Notes: generated from the sequence alone by a model not told the origin. Positions 42,901 to 53,530 are shown, counted from the stretch's first letter. The stretch is DNA of 64,000 nucleotides from Mycolicibacter senuensis (GCF_002101885.1 NZ_LQPS01000025.1:1-64000); one strand, 5' to 3'. Numbers and translations: made by a program.

Positions 42901-44994
42901 GCTCGGGAACTCGTCGGTCAGGCTTTCGACACGCTCGGCCGCGGTGAACACCGCGACCATCCGGCCGCCCGCAGGCAGACTGCCGAACAGGCGTCCGCGC
43001 TCGGCCATCAACCGTGCCCCGTCCTCGAGGCTCAAGACGCCGGCCACGCAGGCCGCCGAATACTGGCCGACACTGTGGCCCAGGACCACGTCAGGGGCGA
43101 ATCCCCACGACTGCCAGAGGCGCGCCAGCCCCATCTCGACCGCGAACAAAGCCGGCTGAGCGTAAGAAGTCTGACGCAGCGTCGCTTCGGCAGCTGGGCT
43201 ATCCACGTCGAAAATCACGTCCAGCAATGGCTTTTCGAGTACGTCGGATAGGACTTCCGCGCAGCGGGTCAGTGTCTCGGCGAACACCGGCTCCGCTTCG
43301 AACAGCTCACGAGCCATGCCCGGGTACTGGCTGCCCTGACCGGTGAACAGCCAGGCCGTCTTCGGCGCGTCGCCGGACACTCCGCGGACCAGGCCCGGTG
43401 CCGGGCGATCGTCTGCGAGCGCATCGAGCAACTCGGCGGCGGATGCCTTGGAGTCGACCACGAGCGCTGCCCGGTGCTCGAAGTGCGCTCGCCCCGTCCC
43501 GGCGGTGAAGCACACGTCCGCCAAGGTGGCTTCCGGGTGCGCGCTCAGCCAGGTGCGGTATTCCTCGGCGATTTTTACCAGTGCGGTGGGCGTTCGCGCG
43601 GACAGCGGAAGAATGCCGAACCTCGGCACGGCCGGCGTCGCAACGGGACTCGGTGCCACCGCCCGTTCCTTGGGCGGCGGAGCCTCTTCGATGATGACGT
43701 GCGCGTTGGTCCCGGCGAACCCGAATGAGCTGATGCCGGCGATGCGGGGCCGATCGTTGCGTTCCCAGCCGGTGGCCTCCCGGACCACCTGCACGGCAAG
43801 CCGCTCCCAGGGAATGTGCGGCGAGGGATTGCGGAAATGCAAGTGTTGCGGCAGCAGTTCGTGCTCAAGCGACAGGATGACCTTGATGACGCCGGCGATC
43901 CCCGCGGCCGCCTCGAGATGTCCGATGTTCGTCTTGGCCGAGCCGATCAGTAGCGGCCGGTTCGGCTCGCGTCCTTCGCCGAGCACCGCACCGGCGGCCT
44001 GCGCCTCGATCGGGTCACCCAGCGACGTGCCGGTGCCATGCGCTTCCAGGTATCCGACATCACCGGGTGCGACGCCGGCGCGCTTCAGCGCCTCCGCGAT
44101 AACCCGTTGCTGAGCCACGCCGTTCGGCACTGTCAAGCCGCCCGATGCGCCGTCCTGGTTGATCGCACTGCCCCGGATGACAGCCCGGATCCGGTCGCCG
44201 TCGCGGGTCGCGTCCTCGAGCCGCTTGATGACGATCACGCCGCAGCCCTCGCCACGTACGTAGCCGTCTGCGGCCGCGTCGAAAGTTTTGCACCGACCGT
44301 CGGGGGCAAGCATGTGCGCGTGCGAGAACGTGATCATGGTCGCCGGGGTGAGCAGGACGTTTGCGCCACCGGCCAGCGCGAGGTCGCATTCGCCCAGCTG
44401 CAGCGCCTGGCACGCCTGGTGGATGGCCACCAATGACGAACTGCAGGCCGTGTCGACGGCGACCGACGGCCCCTGCAGCCCCAACCGATAGCTGATCCGG
44501 CCGGCCGCTGCGGCGCTGGACGTCCCGATCGCCATATAGGCTTCGATCTCGGGGTATGTCAGCTCGTCGGATGCCATCCCCAGGTAGTCATGGGTCGCCA
44601 GACCGACGAACACCCCGGTGTTGGTATTCGCCAAATCGGTTGGCGCGGTACCCGAATGCTCCACCGCCTGCCATGCCGTCTCCAGCAGCAACCGATGCTG
44701 CGGGTCCAGCAACCTGGCCTCGCGTGTCGAGATGCCGAAGAACGGGGCGTCGAATCCAGTCACATCGTCGACGAAACCTGCCCGCCGGGTCACGATCTTG
44801 CCGGGTACACCGGCCTCGGAGTCGAAGAACTCATCGGCGTCCCAACGGTCTGCCGGCACCTCCGACACCGCATCGCGACCCTGGCGCAGCACCTCCCAGA
44901 ACCCGTCTGCATCCTCAGCACCGGGAAAACGCGCCGCGTACCCGACGATCGCGAACCCCGGTGGCGGCGACTTCTGGCCCTCGAGGGATGCCAT
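33892..44994 (-). CDS. pks: Two-module type I polyketide synthase (TPP Pks)
   Basis: 3700 residues from the ATG at 44994 (AGAGAGGA 7 nt upstream). Domains by residue: KS1 ~12-440 (Cys184 in DTACSSS), AT1 ~545-860 (Ser641 in GHSVG), KR1 ~1190-1370 (GGLGSIG, Tyr1340), ACP1 (Ser1511 in GMDSL), KS2 ~1575-2000 (Cys about 1741), AT2 ~2110-2420 (Ser2205), DH ~2475-2760 (His2503, Asp2675), ER ~2990-3300, KR2 ~3315-3500 (Tyr3461), ACP2 (Ser3619), then a 50-residue acidic tail with no thioesterase. Both ATs have HAFH, the malonyl-specific motif, so chains should be unbranched. No DH fold is visible in module 1. Size, order and neighbours match the trehalose polyphleate Pks, which alternates unsaturated and fully reduced extensions. 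A Mas-type single-module enzyme is excluded. Confidence 0.93.
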   Translation of the reverse strand: MASLEGQKSPPPGFAIVGYAARFPGAEDADGFWEVLRQGRDAVSEVPADRWDADEFFDSEAGVPGKIVTRRAGFVDDVTGFDAPFFGISTREARLLDPQHRLLLETAWQAVEHSGTAPTDLANTNTGVFVGLATHDYLGMASDELTYPEIEAYMAIGTSSAAAAGRISYRLGLQGPSVAVDTACSSSLVAIHQACQALQLGECDLALAGGANVLLTPATMITFSHAHMLAPDGRCKTFDAAADGYVRGEGCGVIVIKRLEDATRDGDRIRAVIRGSAINQDGASGGLTVPNGVAQQRVIAEALKRAGVAPGDVGYLEAHGTGTSLGDPIEAQAAGAVLGEGREPNRPLLIGSAKTNIGHLEAAAGIAGVIKVILSLEHELLPQHLHFRNPSPHIPWERLAVQVVREATGWERNDRPRIAGISSFGFAGTNAHVIIEEAPPPKERAVAPSPVATPAVPRFGILPLSARTPTALVKIAEEYRTWLSAHPEATLADVCFTAGTGRAHFEHRAALVVDSKASAAELLDALADDRPAPGLVRGVSGDAPKTAWLFTGQGSQYPGMARELFEAEPVFAETLTRCAEVLSDVLEKPLLDVIFDVDSPAAEATLRQTSYAQPALFAVEMGLARLWQSWGFAPDVVLGHSVGQYSAACVAGVLSLEDGARLMAERGRLFGSLPAGGRMVAVFTAAERVESLTDEFPSLSIAAYNGANTVLSGPAQDLEQAVARLTADGVRCDWLETSHAFHSALLDPILDEFEAYADQFDYRAPQRMLVCNRTGSAIGRSVQLDGNYWRRHARQPVEFAKSVRTLAELGCKVLLEIGPQPVLTAAALRAWPDPAAVPRAIASLRRNTADQRQITEALADAYVLGQLPDFGAVQPSQAHKVDLPSYPFEHREYWYRDQRERPNQRQHTSAATEAVRLLEEGRVEELAALLGDASDDQQTLNVLTKLSAQHNQQRGVQSISDARYEIHWEKSTAPVSTAAEPDGLAWLIISDDAAAVEPLVAELTRRGHRHQLIGLPESDADEAELGAALHAAVAGESELRILHVAALDAAASASSERSLTRMQHQVLGGTRRLLRAAVVAELRRAVWVVTSGAQRVTTSDLVSPDQSCLWGFCRAASLEHPQVWGGLADLGESGPDEWSRLLDQITRSGDPALGEDQLALRNETTYVPRLVRRAAELISPPLVLRDDATYLVTGGLGSIGLEIAGYLAAHGARQLVLTSRRPPGDTAQQRIDAIGEQYGCAVRVVAADVGDARDVASLLATVQAELPPLAGIVHAAGEIGTSPLSTLDVESHQAEVDRVFAGKVWGAWHLSEAAAEMQLDFFVATSSIASVWGGFGQTSYGAANAFLDGLAWRLRERGTPGVSVNFGPWSVGMADEEARARLNKRGIATLSRADALAGMADVIGVASGQGTAQGIVARIDWARFLPLYQQAGRRPFLAELEREVPGLLTEAVRSASGSGKTELVERLTNAPVQQRRRLLLNYLRDAVAEVTRVDPAEIRDDAGFFDLGMDSLMAVELRGRIEQGVGAEIPATLAMDYPRLSDVVDYLLGDVLELGEQADVRPQVTSVTTRTDEPIAIIAVSCRFPGAPDPEAFWDVLADGVDAIREIPEDRFDIDEFYDPDPDTPGKIYSRFGGFIDEVDGFDPEFFGISPREAVWIEPQQRLMLETVWEGFERAGYAPSELRGSRTGVFVGVAANEYAHLLSAEPVDKIEPYFITGNALNAISGRVAFALGLEGPAVAVDTACSSSLVAVHQACLALRSGDCDLAVAGGVNVLLSPVTVIAASRARMLSPVGRCKTFDASADGYVRSEGCGILVLKRLSDAVRDGDRVAAVIPSSAVNQDGASSGLTVPNGGAQQRLIGTALARAGLAGGDVDYLEAHGTGTPLGDPIEVQAAGAAYGAGRDADRPLLMGSVKTNIGHLESASGAAGLIKVVLSLQQGMLPASLHFDKPSPHIPWDSLPVQVVEKSMPWQANGRPRRAGVSSFGFTGTNAHVLIEEAPAPPPPADGDPVVAPEPETRDESGDVSVLTLSARSPEALVEVAQRYRHWLSSHPDVDIADLCLTVGVGRSHFEHRAALVVDSVRGAGEGLAELAEDRLRPGVVRGECGDRPTTAWLFTGQGSQHPGMARELFGAEPVFADTVTRCAEAVDAMLPRPLLEVLFAADRETAELLRHTSFAQPALFAVEMGLARLWQSWGIEPDVVLGHSVGQYAAACVAGVFSLEDGARLMAERGRLFGSLPEGGRMVAVFADAQRVEDVAKGFARVSVAAYNGPNTVLSGPGEDLEQVVATFGEDGVRCSWLQTSHAFHSELLEPVLGEFESYAGRLNFAVPTLPLVCNRTGTVLMAETPLDAQYWRRHSRQPVQFAESIRTVAALGCSVLMEIGPQPVLTGNAVQVWPEHLAAPRAIVSLRKGVGDRRQVAEALAAAYVSGHRPKFDALQHRPARRLELPTYPFQRRRFWPKSSGITVDGPAVSGILGSAKDLASGDVVYTSRLSVKSQPWLSDHVIYDTVVVPGATYATMALAAIGPPARVQEVFFYEPIILPEKSSREVQLTLHPLDEGGGWKFRIDSRPYGVSDAEWALNADGTLSSGISEVDAEADAVPERDPVDEAIERLERMRPQELFETFADMELAWGPNWSGSLKSLWLGEGEAIGDITVGEELAEHLGTEPMHPVLLDLCTGVAFPAFPALLAAEQGVHDLFLPLRYGQVELAQKMPRRFYCRARWHASALDGETQVFDLDFVDRDNRRLGGIREFTVKRAPREALLRGLGGDATRLLYSLGWHEVPPPPPAEEAAGAAGTWLIAGFDELTAELPGCVPFDRLTDPEPLGRLMAQAQERGVPFAGIVWRSSGPRDQESSAQTAARLEAEITHLLSAVHTVQADTSMKLPGGLWIVTQRAVATESGESVDPVQAALWGLGRTIVNEEPGLRSRLVDCDGSPEAVTALARLIGTPGSTLSEPELAVRQGKLLASRLLQWSRSGHLVMPRAADYALAPTERGAIDNLRLTEAEVLPPDAGYVQVRVEAAGLNFRDVLNVLGLYPGDPGPVGGDFAGIVTELGDGVTRLEVGQRVYGSMQGAFASRFNVPAQFVAPIPDGVSAVEAATIPAAALTVRLSFDWAKLNPGDKVLIHAASGGVGLAAIQMALQQGAQVYATASTFKRATLRKLGVKHVYDSRTTDFADQILADTGGAGVDVVLNSLTNEGFIEATLRATAQHGRFAEIAKRDIWTPEQMAQARPDIAYEIVALDTVMFTEPDRIRTLLGQVSDGLAKGEWMPLPAEIYPITEAKTAFRRMQQARHIGKIVLKMPKPLQPRADRSYLITGGLGAIGLHTAAYLAQLGAGDIVLTSRRAPDAEAQRAIEEITERYKCRIHVFAADIGDEAEAEKLLEQIRVDLPPLSGVVHLAGVLDDALLSSQNLEHFRTALAPKAYGAIHLDKLTEDDELDFFILSSSVSSLLGSPGQANYSTANALLDGLVAQRQARGLPATGINFGPWAQGGMASSEAARANIAAQGLVPLEPSAALGALAEVVANGTAAATVLKANWQRAAKVLGSSRPPILDLVLPSAAGETAGDAELLRQLQEIPVAQRADFITEFLQREVQGFLRLAQPPAATSRFLDLGTDSLMAVELRNRLHSQFGGAFTINATAVFDYPTIGGLGEYLAGQLPESESQSGDSGAPSVAEQAGGDQQAADDGEQGGDLDTAT

Positions 44995-45210
44995 AGCGTT
45001 GTCCTCTCTGGCTTGATCGGTCAAGATTCGATCTCCCACCCGCAGACGACCGATTGCAGAACAGACTTCCCGGCGTCGGCTGGCATTGCAAGCGCTGCGC
45101 CCGCAGCGACAACCGTCGGCCGGATGTAGCTGTTGACCGCTTCCGCATGCCCGGAAGTCTCCTCTTTAGCACGGACCACCGACGTTGCGCGCAGACGACC
45201 GGACGACGCC

Positions 45211-45239
45211 GCGACAGTGTCCGTCCGGGGGGCTATCCT
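45211..45239 (+). promoter_or_regulatory. Candidate papA3 promoter
   Basis: GCGACA (45211-45216) and TATCCT (45234-45239) are 17 bp apart. TATCCT fits the mycobacterial SigA -10 pattern TANNNT; the -35 keeps only the GACA half of TTGACA. Transcription would begin near 45246, about 50 nt before the papA3 start. Confidence 0.4.
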
Positions 45240-45246
45240 GACGGTC

Positions 45247-45263
45247 GCTGGCAGCCTGCCAGC
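45247..45263 (+). promoter_or_regulatory. Perfect 7-bp inverted repeat in the papA3 leader
   Basis: GCTGGCA and TGCCAGC flank a 3-base centre, directly after the inferred transcription start and about 20 bp before the AGGAGG ribosome site. As DNA it could be an operator; as RNA it would form a small hairpin. No regulator gene is adjacent. Confidence 0.45.
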
Positions 45264-45296
45264 ATGGCCGAGGCGTCCAAGCCGAGGAGGAACAGT

Positions 45297-46718
45297 TTGC
45301 GGATCGGGACGATAACGGTCGGCTCCCTCGATGAATGGACCTTGACCTCGGGTTCCGTCGTCTCCTGGCACCCGACGGCCGCCGCAGCCGAGAAAGCCCG
45401 GCAGGCCCCGATCAGCTCGGTGCCGGTCAGTTACATGCAGGGCCAACATCTCCGTAATTACTGCGAACGGACAGCTGCCTGCCAGAGCTTTTCGCGTCAG
45501 ATCATCGCAAGCTGTGAAATGCCAGGTCAGTGCGATGTTTCGGCCATGAATCACGCGCTCAACGCCTACCTCCGTCGGCACGACACCTTCCGCAGCTGGT
45601 TCGAAGAATCCGGCGACGGCGAATTCATCAGACATGTGATGGACGACCCGGCTGACATCGAATTTGCGCCCGTCGACCACGGAACCATGACGCCCGACGA
45701 GATACGCGACCATGTCGTGGCGATCCCCACGCCCTTGGAGTGGGGCTGTTTCACCTTCGGGATCATCCAATGCGAGAGCCACTTCACCTTCTTCGCCGCC
45801 ATGGACCATGTCCACGGCGACGCCACGCTGATCGGCACCACGATGTTGGAGGCCAATGGGATGTACTCGGCGTTGAGCGGCGGTGGCAGTGCCCTGACCC
45901 TTCCCGACGCCGGCAACTATGGCGACTTCTGCGTCCGCGAGCGTGAATACACCTCGGCACTGTCGGTGGATTCACCCGGAGTGCGTGCATGGATCGACTT
46001 CGCCGAGAACAACGCCAATGGCTTTCCCGAATTTCCACTGCCATTAGGTGATCCATCGGAGTCGAGCGCAAGTGACATGTCCTCCGAACCTCTGCTGGAC
46101 GCCGGACAGACCGAGCGCTTCGAAGCAGCCTGCGCGACGTCGGGCGCGCGCTTCGTCGGCGGGTTGTTCGCCTGCTTGGCACTGGTGGAACATGAGTTCA
46201 CCGGCGCTCTCACCTATTACGGACTCACTCCCAGGGACTCCCGCACCGCCGCCGACAGTTTCATGACCCAAGGCTGGTTCACCGGACTGATCCCGATCAC
46301 CGTGCCGATAGCCGCGGCGTCATTCGGAGACGCAGCCTGGGCGGCGCAGAATTCCTTCGATTCAGGCCTGGACATGGCGCGAGTGCCGTATTACCGGGTG
46401 CTGGAACTGGCGCCGTGGCTGGACTGGCCACGACCGAACTTTCCGGTGTCGAACTTCCTGCACGGCGGAGCTGCTCCGCTCAACGCCATTCTCGCGGCGG
46501 GCGACATGGGCCTCGCGAACAATATCGGCATCTACCCCGACGGTCGATATTCATACCAACTGACCATTTATATCTTTCGGTACGGCGAGGGTACGGTCAT
46601 GGCGATCATGCATCCCGACAACCCGATCGCCCAGAAGTCAGCTACTCGCTACATGGAGGCGATGCGGTCCGTCTGCGTGCGGGTCGCCGACAGCGGGCAT
46701 TGGGGACGCGTCGCATAA
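45297..46718 (+). CDS. papA3: PapA3-like acyltransferase (trehalose acylation)
   Basis: 473 residues from a TTG at 45297 with AGGAGG 6 nt upstream. This start gives LRIGTITVGSLDEW, which aligns with the N-terminus of H37Rv PapA3; the ATG at 45264 would add 11 residues. The condensation-domain motif HxxxD is present as HVHGD (His171, Asp175), inside TFFAAMDHVHGDATLIG. Also conserved are YMQGQHLRNYCE, LRRHDTFRSWFE, YYGLTPRDSRTAADSFMTQGWFTGLIPI and NNIGIYPDGRYSYQLTIYIFR. PapA3 enzymes transfer acyl groups from a PKS or acyl-CoA to trehalose. In the trehalose polyphleate pathway PapA3 makes the diacyl-trehalose precursor. It is followed by mmpL10 after 17 bp. Confidence 0.92.
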   Translation: MRIGTITVGSLDEWTLTSGSVVSWHPTAAAAEKARQAPISSVPVSYMQGQHLRNYCERTAACQSFSRQIIASCEMPGQCDVSAMNHALNAYLRRHDTFRSWFEESGDGEFIRHVMDDPADIEFAPVDHGTMTPDEIRDHVVAIPTPLEWGCFTFGIIQCESHFTFFAAMDHVHGDATLIGTTMLEANGMYSALSGGGSALTLPDAGNYGDFCVREREYTSALSVDSPGVRAWIDFAENNANGFPEFPLPLGDPSESSASDMSSEPLLDAGQTERFEAACATSGARFVGGLFACLALVEHEFTGALTYYGLTPRDSRTAADSFMTQGWFTGLIPITVPIAAASFGDAAWAAQNSFDSGLDMARVPYYRVLELAPWLDWPRPNFPVSNFLHGGAAPLNAILAAGDMGLANNIGIYPDGRYSYQLTIYIFRYGEGTVMAIMHPDNPIAQKSATRYMEAMRSVCVRVADSGHWGRVA

Positions 46719-46735
46719 CAGGGGGTTAGGGCGAT

Positions 46736-49700
46736 ATGCGGCGGTTAGCCGAGCTAGTGGTGCGATGGCCCTTGGTGGTGATCGGGGTCTGGGTGGCGAT
46801 CGCGGCTGCGCTGCCACTGACCTTCCCCTCCCTGTCCGAGATGGCCCAGCAACATCCGCTGGAGCTGCTGCCCAGAGATGCGCCCTCGAGCGTCGCCGCT
46901 CGAGAGATGACCGAATCGTTTCAGGAATCGGGCTCCGAGGACCTGCTGCTGGTGGTCCTGACCAACGACGACGGTCTCGGCCGCGCCGACGAAGCCGTCT
47001 ACCGCAAGCTGGTCGACGCCCTGCGCAGCGATACCGACAACGTCGTGATGCTGCAGGATTTCATCACCACCCCGCCGCTACGTTCGGTCCTGACCAGCGA
47101 GGACGACAAAGCCTGGGTGCTGCCGGTCGGCGTCGCCGGTGAGCTGGGCACCCCGCAGTCGTTCACGGCCTTCAACCGCATCGCCGACATCGTCGATCAC
47201 ACCATGGAACAGGCCCCCGACGGGTCGTCGCTGACAGCCCATCTCACCGGTCCCGCGGCCACCGTTGCCGACCTGACGGTCGCCGGCGATCACGATCGCC
47301 TCCCCATTGAACTGGCGATAGCCGTCCTGGTGCTCATCGTGCTACTGGTGGTCTACCGCAGCCCCCTCACCATGCTGCTGCCGTTGATGACGATCGGGAT
47401 ATCCCTGCTGATCGCCCAGTCGCTGGTGGCCGGATACTCCCACCTGACCAGCTCGGGTGTTTCCAACCAGTCCATCGTGTTCCTGAGCGCGATCATGGCC
47501 GGTGCCGGAACCGACTACGCGGTCTTTCTGATCAGCCGGTACCACGACCAGTTACGGCTGGGGCTGGACTCAGACCGGGCGGTCAAGGGCGCAATGATCT
47601 CGATCGGCAAGGTGATCGCCGCATCCGCCGCCACCGTCGGACTCACTTTTCTGGTCATCAGCTTCGCCCAGATGGGCGTGTTCAAGACGGTCGGATCGTC
47701 GGCGGCGATCGGGATCGGTGTGGCCTTCCTCGCCGCGCTGACGTTACTGCCGGCGATTCTGGTGCTGGCCGGGCCGCGGGGCTGGGTCAAGCCGCGACGC
47801 GAGCTGACCGCCCGCAGCTGGCGCAAGTCGGGCATCCGCATCGTGCGCCGGCCAACAGCCCACCTGCTGGCCAGTCTGCTGGTGCTGGCCGCGCTGGCCG
47901 GCTGCGCCGGCTTCGTGCGCTACAACTACGACGACCGCAAGGCGCTGCGGGCTTCGGCACCGAGCTCGCTGGGGTACACGGCGCTGGAGCAGCATTTCCC
48001 GGTGAACCAGTCGATTCCGCAATACATCCTCATCCAATCGCCGGATGACCTTCGCACCCCGGAAGCGCTGGCAGACCTCGAGCAGCTGGCCCAACGGGTC
48101 AGTCAGCTGCCGCACGTCGCCGCCGTCAGCGGTATCACCCGTCCCACCGGAGCCGTGCCGGAAGAATTCCGGGCCACCTACCAGGCGGGCGCCATCGGTG
48201 GTTTTCTGGCCGACGGGTCCGCCGAGATCAGCGGCCGCACCGGCGACCTCAACCGACTCGCCGACGGCGCCCAGACCCTGGCCGCCAACCTCCGTGACGT
48301 ACGTGGCCAGGTCAAGCGCCTCTCGGCCAGCGTCCAGGAGGTGGTCGACTCCTTCTCGTCGATGAAGAACCAACACAGCGGCGACACCCTCGTCAGGGAG
48401 GTCGACACCGCGGCCAAGCTCGTCGACCATGTCAACGCCATCAGCAATTCCATGGGCTGGAATTTCACCGCCGGCAAGAACATGTTCGGCTGGATAGGCC
48501 CGGTGCTGGTGGCGCTGCAGGGCAACCCGATCTGCGATCTCGATACGTCCTGCAGCGCCACCCGCGGGATGTTCGAACAGCTGCTCGGCGGCCGCCATCA
48601 AGAAGACCTCGACGCGATCAGCGAGCTCGCAGAGCAACTGCAGTCAATCCCGGACCAGCAGTCCCTGAACGCATCGATCGACCGGGTGCGCACAGCGCTC
48701 GCCAACCTCACCAACGTGATGAACACCATGGGCATGGACAAACCCGGTGGCCTGCAGACCAACCTGAGGTCGATGCAAGACGGGGCAGACGTCGTCGCCG
48801 GCGGAAGCCGGCAGATCGCTGACGGTGTTGCCGAATTGGTCAAGCAGGTCAAACAGATGGGCACCGAACTGGATGCGGCCGCGGCGTTCCTCTTGACGCT
48901 GAAAACCGGCGCGGCGCAACCGGCCCAGGCCGGCTTCAACATCCCGCCCCAGCTACTGAAGCTGGATGAGTTCACCGAGGCCGCCAAGATATTCATGTCG
49001 CCGGACGGCCACACCGTGCGGTACCTGGTGCAAACCGAACTCAATCCGTTCAGCACCGAAGCGATGGACCAGATCAACACCATCAGCCAGACGGCTCGAG
49101 AAGCCCAGCCCAATACCGCACTGGCGGACGCCACGGTAGCGATGGCCGGGTACACCGCGAGCCTGCGGGATACTCGCGACTATTACGAACACGACATCCG
49201 CTTCATCATCGCGGCCACCCTGCTCGTGGTGCTGTTGACCTTGATCGCACTGCTGCGTGCGATCGTCGCGCCGCTGTATCTGGTTGCTTCCGTGGTGCTT
49301 TCGTATTTTGCAGCGTTGGGGATAGGGGTGCTGATCGTTCAGTTCATCCTGGGCCAGCAATTGCATTGGAGCGTGCCCCCGCTGGCATTCGTGGTGCTGG
49401 TCGCAGTGGGGGCCGACTACAACATGCTCCTGGTGTCGCGAATGCGCGACGAGTCACCACACAGCATCCGTTACGGCGTCATCCGTACCCTGGGCTCGAC
49501 CGGCGGGGTGATCACCGCGGCAGGCGTCATCTTCGCCGCCTCGATGTTCGGTCTGCTGTTCTCCAGCATCAGTACCGTGGTTCAGGGCGGAATCGTGATC
49601 GGTATCGGGATCCTGCTGGACACCTTCCTGGTCCGCACCGTCACGGTGCCCGCCATCGCTGCACTGGTCGGGCGGGCCAACTGGTGGCCCTCACGACTGA

Positions 49701-49738
49701 GTTCGCGACGGTCACCGTCGGGGCACGCCGGAGCATAG
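46736..49738 (+). CDS. mmpL10: MmpL10-like RND lipid transporter
   Basis: 1000 residues. One N-terminal helix, a first periplasmic domain, helices 2-6, a long second periplasmic domain (about residues 390-815, with coiled-coil-like [16 protein letters not shown] and RIRTALANL stretches), then helices 7-12. The proton-relay Asp-Tyr pairs are present in both halves: [15 protein letters not shown] (Asp260-Tyr261) and [16 protein letters not shown] (Asp894-Tyr895). MmpL10 exports diacyl-trehalose across the inner membrane in both the H37Rv DAT/PAT and the trehalose polyphleate systems. It stands between papA3 and the PE-PPE enzyme. The start ATG follows a purine-rich run. Confidence 0.94.
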   Translation: MRRLAELVVRWPLVVIGVWVAIAAALPLTFPSLSEMAQQHPLELLPRDAPSSVAAREMTESFQESGSEDLLLVVLTNDDGLGRADEAVYRKLVDALRSDTDNVVMLQDFITTPPLRSVLTSEDDKAWVLPVGVAGELGTPQSFTAFNRIADIVDHTMEQAPDGSSLTAHLTGPAATVADLTVAGDHDRLPIELAIAVLVLIVLLVVYRSPLTMLLPLMTIGISLLIAQSLVAGYSHLTSSGVSNQSIVFLSAIMAGAGTDYAVFLISRYHDQLRLGLDSDRAVKGAMISIGKVIAASAATVGLTFLVISFAQMGVFKTVGSSAAIGIGVAFLAALTLLPAILVLAGPRGWVKPRRELTARSWRKSGIRIVRRPTAHLLASLLVLAALAGCAGFVRYNYDDRKALRASAPSSLGYTALEQHFPVNQSIPQYILIQSPDDLRTPEALADLEQLAQRVSQLPHVAAVSGITRPTGAVPEEFRATYQAGAIGGFLADGSAEISGRTGDLNRLADGAQTLAANLRDVRGQVKRLSASVQEVVDSFSSMKNQHSGDTLVREVDTAAKLVDHVNAISNSMGWNFTAGKNMFGWIGPVLVALQGNPICDLDTSCSATRGMFEQLLGGRHQEDLDAISELAEQLQSIPDQQSLNASIDRVRTALANLTNVMNTMGMDKPGGLQTNLRSMQDGADVVAGGSRQIADGVAELVKQVKQMGTELDAAAAFLLTLKTGAAQPAQAGFNIPPQLLKLDEFTEAAKIFMSPDGHTVRYLVQTELNPFSTEAMDQINTISQTAREAQPNTALADATVAMAGYTASLRDTRDYYEHDIRFIIAATLLVVLLTLIALLRAIVAPLYLVASVVLSYFAALGIGVLIVQFILGQQLHWSVPPLAFVVLVAVGADYNMLLVSRMRDESPHSIRYGVIRTLGSTGGVITAAGVIFAASMFGLLFSSISTVVQGGIVIGIGILLDTFLVRTVTVPAIAALVGRANWWPSRLSSRRSPSGHAGA

Positions 49739-49751
49739 GGAGGGGTTACAC

Positions 49752-50933
49752 GTGCGGGTGAACTGTGTGAGACTACAAGGCGAGCCGGAGCGGTCAGGGG
49801 TGGCAGGGATGAAGAAGCTCGTCGCGGGAGTCACCGCGCTGGTAACTCTGGGCGCCACAGGTTATTTCGGTACCGGGATCAGCGCGGCCGACGACACGCC
49901 CGGCCATGACACGTTCGGTGGTAACGGGAATCCGGCTGACCGGACCGCCTACGCTCTCGGCGGCGCCCGCGTCCTGGGTATCCCCTACGACGAGTACATC
50001 CGCCGCGAAGGCGCGGAATGGTTTCCCGGGCTGAAGCGACAGATCGTCAACTACCCCGCGGGCCAGGTGCAGGGGCACGTGCTGGAGCGGCTCTTCCCGG
50101 GCATCGGCCCGATCGGCGAGAGTATCTTGCCGGGCCTGGGCTTGGACGGCCCCAGCATCGGGGAATCGGTCGACGAGGGCGAGGACAATCTCGATGCCGC
50201 GATCCGCAACGGCGGCCCCGGCACCGCGATCGGGTTGTCCGAGGGATCGCTGGTGCTGAACGCCGTGCAGGCCCGGCTGGCAAATGATCCCACCGCTCCC
50301 CCGCCTGACAAGCTCAACTTCGCCACATTCGGCGACCCCATTGCGCGGCACGCCTTCGGCGAGAGCTTTCTGACCGCCATGTTCCCGGTCGGGTCCGTTG
50401 TTCCGGCAATGGACTACCGCATCCCGGAACCGGTGGAGAGCCAGTACGACACCAAGATGTTCGTCTCCGCCTACGACTCGATCGCCGACTTTCCCGACCG
50501 GCCGGACAACCTGATAGCCCTTGCCAACACCCTCATGGGCCTGGCCACCGGCCATACTGCCGTCGCCTTCACCAACCCGAGCATGGTGCCGCCGCAGAAC
50601 ATCCGGACGACGGTCAACTCCCGAGGTGCGACGACAACCACCTATCTCATCCCCGAAAAGCACCTTCCACTCGTTATGCCGTTGGCATACCTCGGGATTG
50701 ACGAAGACACCCTCAATAAACTGGACGCGATACTGCTGCCCCGGGTCAATGCGGCCTATTCGCGAAACGACGATCCGGCGACCGCTCCGGTCCAAGTGGA
50801 CCCGATCAACGGCTTCGACCCGGCGGAAGTCACCGCACCAGCCAATCAGGCCACCTTCGGCGGCGGCGCCGACCCGATCTCGCAAATCCTCAGCGGCGCC
50901 ATGTCCGTGTTGTCCGGGGGCGGCAAGGGCTGA
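49752..50933 (+). CDS. PE-PPE-domain acyltransferase (TPP 'PE' protein)
   Basis: 393 residues from a GTG with AGGGAGGGG 6 nt upstream; the ATG at 49809 ([12 protein letters not shown]) is an equally sensible start and gives a cleaner signal peptide ending near GISAADD. The mature part is a PE-PPE (PF08237) alpha/beta hydrolase: [48 protein letters not shown], and nucleophile elbow GLSEGS (Ser163 from the GTG). There is no true PE or PPE domain. Relatives Chp1 and Chp2 complete sulfolipid and polyacyltrehalose assembly by transesterification outside the membrane; the trehalose polyphleate homologue turns diacyl-trehalose into the final octa-acylated product. It follows mmpL10 after 13 bp. Confidence 0.9.
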   Translation: MRVNCVRLQGEPERSGVAGMKKLVAGVTALVTLGATGYFGTGISAADDTPGHDTFGGNGNPADRTAYALGGARVLGIPYDEYIRREGAEWFPGLKRQIVNYPAGQVQGHVLERLFPGIGPIGESILPGLGLDGPSIGESVDEGEDNLDAAIRNGGPGTAIGLSEGSLVLNAVQARLANDPTAPPPDKLNFATFGDPIARHAFGESFLTAMFPVGSVVPAMDYRIPEPVESQYDTKMFVSAYDSIADFPDRPDNLIALANTLMGLATGHTAVAFTNPSMVPPQNIRTTVNSRGATTTTYLIPEKHLPLVMPLAYLGIDEDTLNKLDAILLPRVNAAYSRNDDPATAPVQVDPINGFDPAEVTAPANQATFGGGADPISQILSGAMSVLSGGGKG

Positions 50934-50979
50934 CAACCGCCCCGGGCCTGCCGATTCGATGAGTTAGTACGGACGTAAT

Positions 50980-52725
50980 GTGACGCCTATGCCTCCTCAG
51001 TCCTCCGTTCTGTCGATGCTGCACGGCCGCGCCAGCTTGCGGCCGCACGACGTCGCGTTCACGTTTACCAACTACGACCAGGCCTGGGACGGTGTCCGCG
51101 AGAGTCTGACGTGGTCGCAACTGTCCCGTCGGACGTTCAATATGGCACGCGAGTTGAGCTTTCACGGATCGGTGGGAGACCGGGCAGTGATCCTGGCCCC
51201 GCAATCCCTGGATTACATTGCGGCGTTTCTGGGATCCATGCAGGCCGGGCTCATCGCCGTTCCGCTGCCACTGCCGCACCGCGGGTCCAGTCATGAACGG
51301 GTGAGCGCGGTCCTTGCCGATACGTCGCCCTCGGTGGTCCTGACGACGTCCGCAGTTGCGCAGGATATCGCTGAACATGTTGATGCGGCACGGCTCGACA
51401 CCGTGCCGAAGATCGTCGAAATCGACTCGATGCACTTGGACGATGGGGGCGGAACAAGCTTTCAAACAGCTGATTTGCCGAGCATCGCATATTTGCAGTA
51501 CAGCTCGGGTTCGACCCGACAGCCCACCGGGGCGATGATTTCGCACGGCAATCTGCAGGCGAATTTCGAGCAGCTGATGCGGGGATATTTCGCCGACGCC
51601 AAGGCCCCGCCGGGTACCACGGTCGTGTCGTGGCTGCCCTTCTACCATGACATGGGTCTGGTGCTGGGAATCTGCGCACCGATCTTGAACGGCTGGCGTG
51701 GCGAGCTGACCAGCCCGATTTCCTTCTTGGAGAGACCGGCCAGATGGGTACGGTCGCTGGCCGAGAATGCCCATGCCTGGTCCGCGGCGCCCAACTTCGC
51801 CTTCGACTTGGCCGCCCGCAAGACAACCGACGCTGACCTGGCCGGGCTCGACCTCGGCGAGGTGCTGGGCATCATCAACGGTGCCGAACGTGTGGAGCCG
51901 GCCACACTGCGGCGCTTCGTCGATCGGTTTGCGCACTTCAATTTTCGGGACCACATGGTGCGTCCGTCATACGGTCTGGCGGAGGCAACCGTCTACGTCG
52001 CGACCGGAAACTGGAGCGAACCATCACCGGCGGTTCGCTTCGATGTCGGCGAACTGGGCGCGGGCCGCGTGCAGCGGTGCACGGAAGGAACCGGCACGGC
52101 GCTGGTCAAATACCAGATACCGCAATCACCCACGGTGCGCATCGTCGACTCCGACACCTACCGCGAGTGCCCGCCGGGCCTGGTCGGCGAGATCTGGGTG
52201 CATGGCGCCAATGTCGCCGACGGCTACTGGGGCAAACCGCCGGAGGAGCAGGGCTGCTTCGGTGTCACACTCGCCGAACCCTCGCCGGGAACGCCGCCCG
52301 GACCCTGGCTGAGAACCGGCGACCAGGGGTTTTTCTACAAGGGCAGGCTGTTCGTCGTCGGCCGCATCAAAGATCTGCTGATCGTCCGCGGCCGCAATCA
52401 CTATCCCGAGGACATCGAGGCGACGGTGCAGCAGATCACCGGTGGCCGGGTCGCCGCGATCTCGCTTCCGCTGCGCGACACCGAGCAGGTGGTCACCGTC
52501 ATCGAGCTCAAGAAGCACGGCGAATCCGCCGAGGAGGCGATGCAGCGGCTCGCCCGCATCAAGAGCGACATCACCTCGGCGATATCGAAGGCGCACGGCT
52601 TGAACATCGGCGATGTCGTGCTGGTGGAGGCCGGATCGATTCCCACCACGACCAGCGGCAAGATCCGCCGCGCCGCCTGCGTCGAGCAGTACCGCCAGGA
52701 TCAGTTCGTCCGACTGGACACCTGA
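50980..52725 (+). CDS. fadD23: FadD23-like fatty acyl-AMP ligase (FAAL)
   Basis: 581 residues from a GTG (in-frame ATG at 50989 as an alternative). Motifs: [23 protein letters not shown] (P-loop with the FAAL-type SSGSTR), [91 protein letters not shown], and [12 protein letters not shown] with the late Lys. The FYHDMGL motif and the short insertion after it mark it as a FAAL that makes acyl-AMP and loads a PKS rather than CoA. In the trehalose polyphleate locus this enzyme activates the fatty acid starter for Pks and/or PapA steps. Last gene of the papA3 operon; convergent with the metalloprotease-like gene (6-bp gap). Confidence 0.92.
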   Translation: MTPMPPQSSVLSMLHGRASLRPHDVAFTFTNYDQAWDGVRESLTWSQLSRRTFNMARELSFHGSVGDRAVILAPQSLDYIAAFLGSMQAGLIAVPLPLPHRGSSHERVSAVLADTSPSVVLTTSAVAQDIAEHVDAARLDTVPKIVEIDSMHLDDGGGTSFQTADLPSIAYLQYSSGSTRQPTGAMISHGNLQANFEQLMRGYFADAKAPPGTTVVSWLPFYHDMGLVLGICAPILNGWRGELTSPISFLERPARWVRSLAENAHAWSAAPNFAFDLAARKTTDADLAGLDLGEVLGIINGAERVEPATLRRFVDRFAHFNFRDHMVRPSYGLAEATVYVATGNWSEPSPAVRFDVGELGAGRVQRCTEGTGTALVKYQIPQSPTVRIVDSDTYRECPPGLVGEIWVHGANVADGYWGKPPEEQGCFGVTLAEPSPGTPPGPWLRTGDQGFFYKGRLFVVGRIKDLLIVRGRNHYPEDIEATVQQITGGRVAAISLPLRDTEQVVTVIELKKHGESAEEAMQRLARIKSDITSAISKAHGLNIGDVVLVEAGSIPTTTSGKIRRAACVEQYRQDQFVRLDT

Positions 52726-52731
52726 GGCCGG

Positions 52732-53493
52732 CTACCCCCGCCGCCACTCGGCGAGCACCTCGGCAAGTGTGCTGCCCAGTGCCCGGTGCACCGCGCTCGC
52801 CACATCGGTGTGACCGGGACCGCAGGCGGCCAGGTAGAGCTCCCGCAGCTTGGCCGTCCCGAAGCGCTCGGCCACGAAACGCGCGAACCCCCACGCCCGG
52901 TCGTAGGCCTGCGCGCGCCGGGGACCGGGAGCATCCAGATCGCCGTCGGACGGCAGTGCGCCGGCGGGGGCACCCGGCCCGGCGGGCCGGGCGACGAAGT
53001 CGGCGACCCCCTCGGTGAGCCAGCGCGGTGCGTCGAGGGCCGTCTCAGCCCGGGCCGCGTAGTGGAAAAGCTCGTGGGCCAACACGATTCGCAGCGCCGG
53101 GGTGCTCATCGCGGCCGCGCCGGGGGCGAAGACGATCCGCTGCCCGGCCGCCACCCGGCGTTCCGGGTCCACCCGGTCGGCCACCGCCACGGCGGCGACG
53201 TCGGCCCATTGGGCGACATCGGCCGTGCCGCCGCCGGCCAGATCGGCGAACTCCCGGGCGGAGCCGGCGACGGTCACCTCGATGCGGTGCGGCCAGTCGG
53301 TTCCCCAGAACGCCTCGACCGCGTCGACGGCGTCGGAGATGTTGTCCGCGATGCGGGTCAGTAGCGCCTCGCCCGGCCCGCCACCCCGGTTCTCCAGGAT
53401 CACGGTGCGGTGATCCCCCACGATCAGCGGCGCGTCCGCCGGCGGCGCACCCGGGACGGCCAGCAACACGACAGCACCGATCAACTGGACCAC
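52732..53493 (-). CDS. HExxH putative membrane-linked metallopeptidase
   Basis: 253 residues. After a hydrophobic N-terminus (VQLIGAVVLLAVPG) comes a globular domain with VLAHELFHYAARAETALDAPRWLTEGVADF: His140, Glu141, His144 and Glu161 fit the zinc-binding HExxH...E pattern of gluzincin peptidases. FWGTDWPHRIEVTV and YDRAWGFARFVAERFG also resemble peptidase MA-like proteins. The true start may lie further upstream: the frame continues as RRSRRRLLAALLVV, a better membrane anchor, but without ATG, GTG or TTG. It occupies the position of Rv2189c of H37Rv, directly downstream of ripC, so a role at the cell envelope is possible. Substrate unknown. Confidence 0.75.
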   Translation of the reverse strand: MVQLIGAVVLLAVPGAPPADAPLIVGDHRTVILENRGGGPGEALLTRIADNISDAVDAVEAFWGTDWPHRIEVTVAGSAREFADLAGGGTADVAQWADVAAVAVADRVDPERRVAAGQRIVFAPGAAAMSTPALRIVLAHELFHYAARAETALDAPRWLTEGVADFVARPAGPGAPAGALPSDGDLDAPGPRRAQAYDRAWGFARFVAERFGTAKLRELYLAACGPGHTDVASAVHRALGSTLAEVLAEWRRG

Positions 53494-53530
53494 CAGCAGT
53501 GCGGCCAGCAGCCGGCGGCGAGAGCGGCGC

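Larger units (their letters stand above)
44995..45296. promoter_or_regulatory. Bidirectional promoter region, pks / papA3
   Basis: This 302-bp gap separates the divergent starts of pks and papA3 and must hold both promoters. It has no credible gene. Next to the pks ribosome site lies CTTGATCGGTCAAG (45012-45025), with 5-bp arms. On the papA3 side lie a candidate promoter and a 7-bp-arm palindrome, listed separately. TTGACC at about 45135 could be another -35. Coordinated control of both arms from here is an inference. Confidence 0.6.

Noticed and set aside
33892..44994. PKS read as a Mas/Pks3-type enzyme making methyl-branched DAT/PAT acids
   Set aside because: Both AT domains carry HAFH (malonyl) rather than the YASH-type methylmalonyl motif, and the protein has two modules instead of one.
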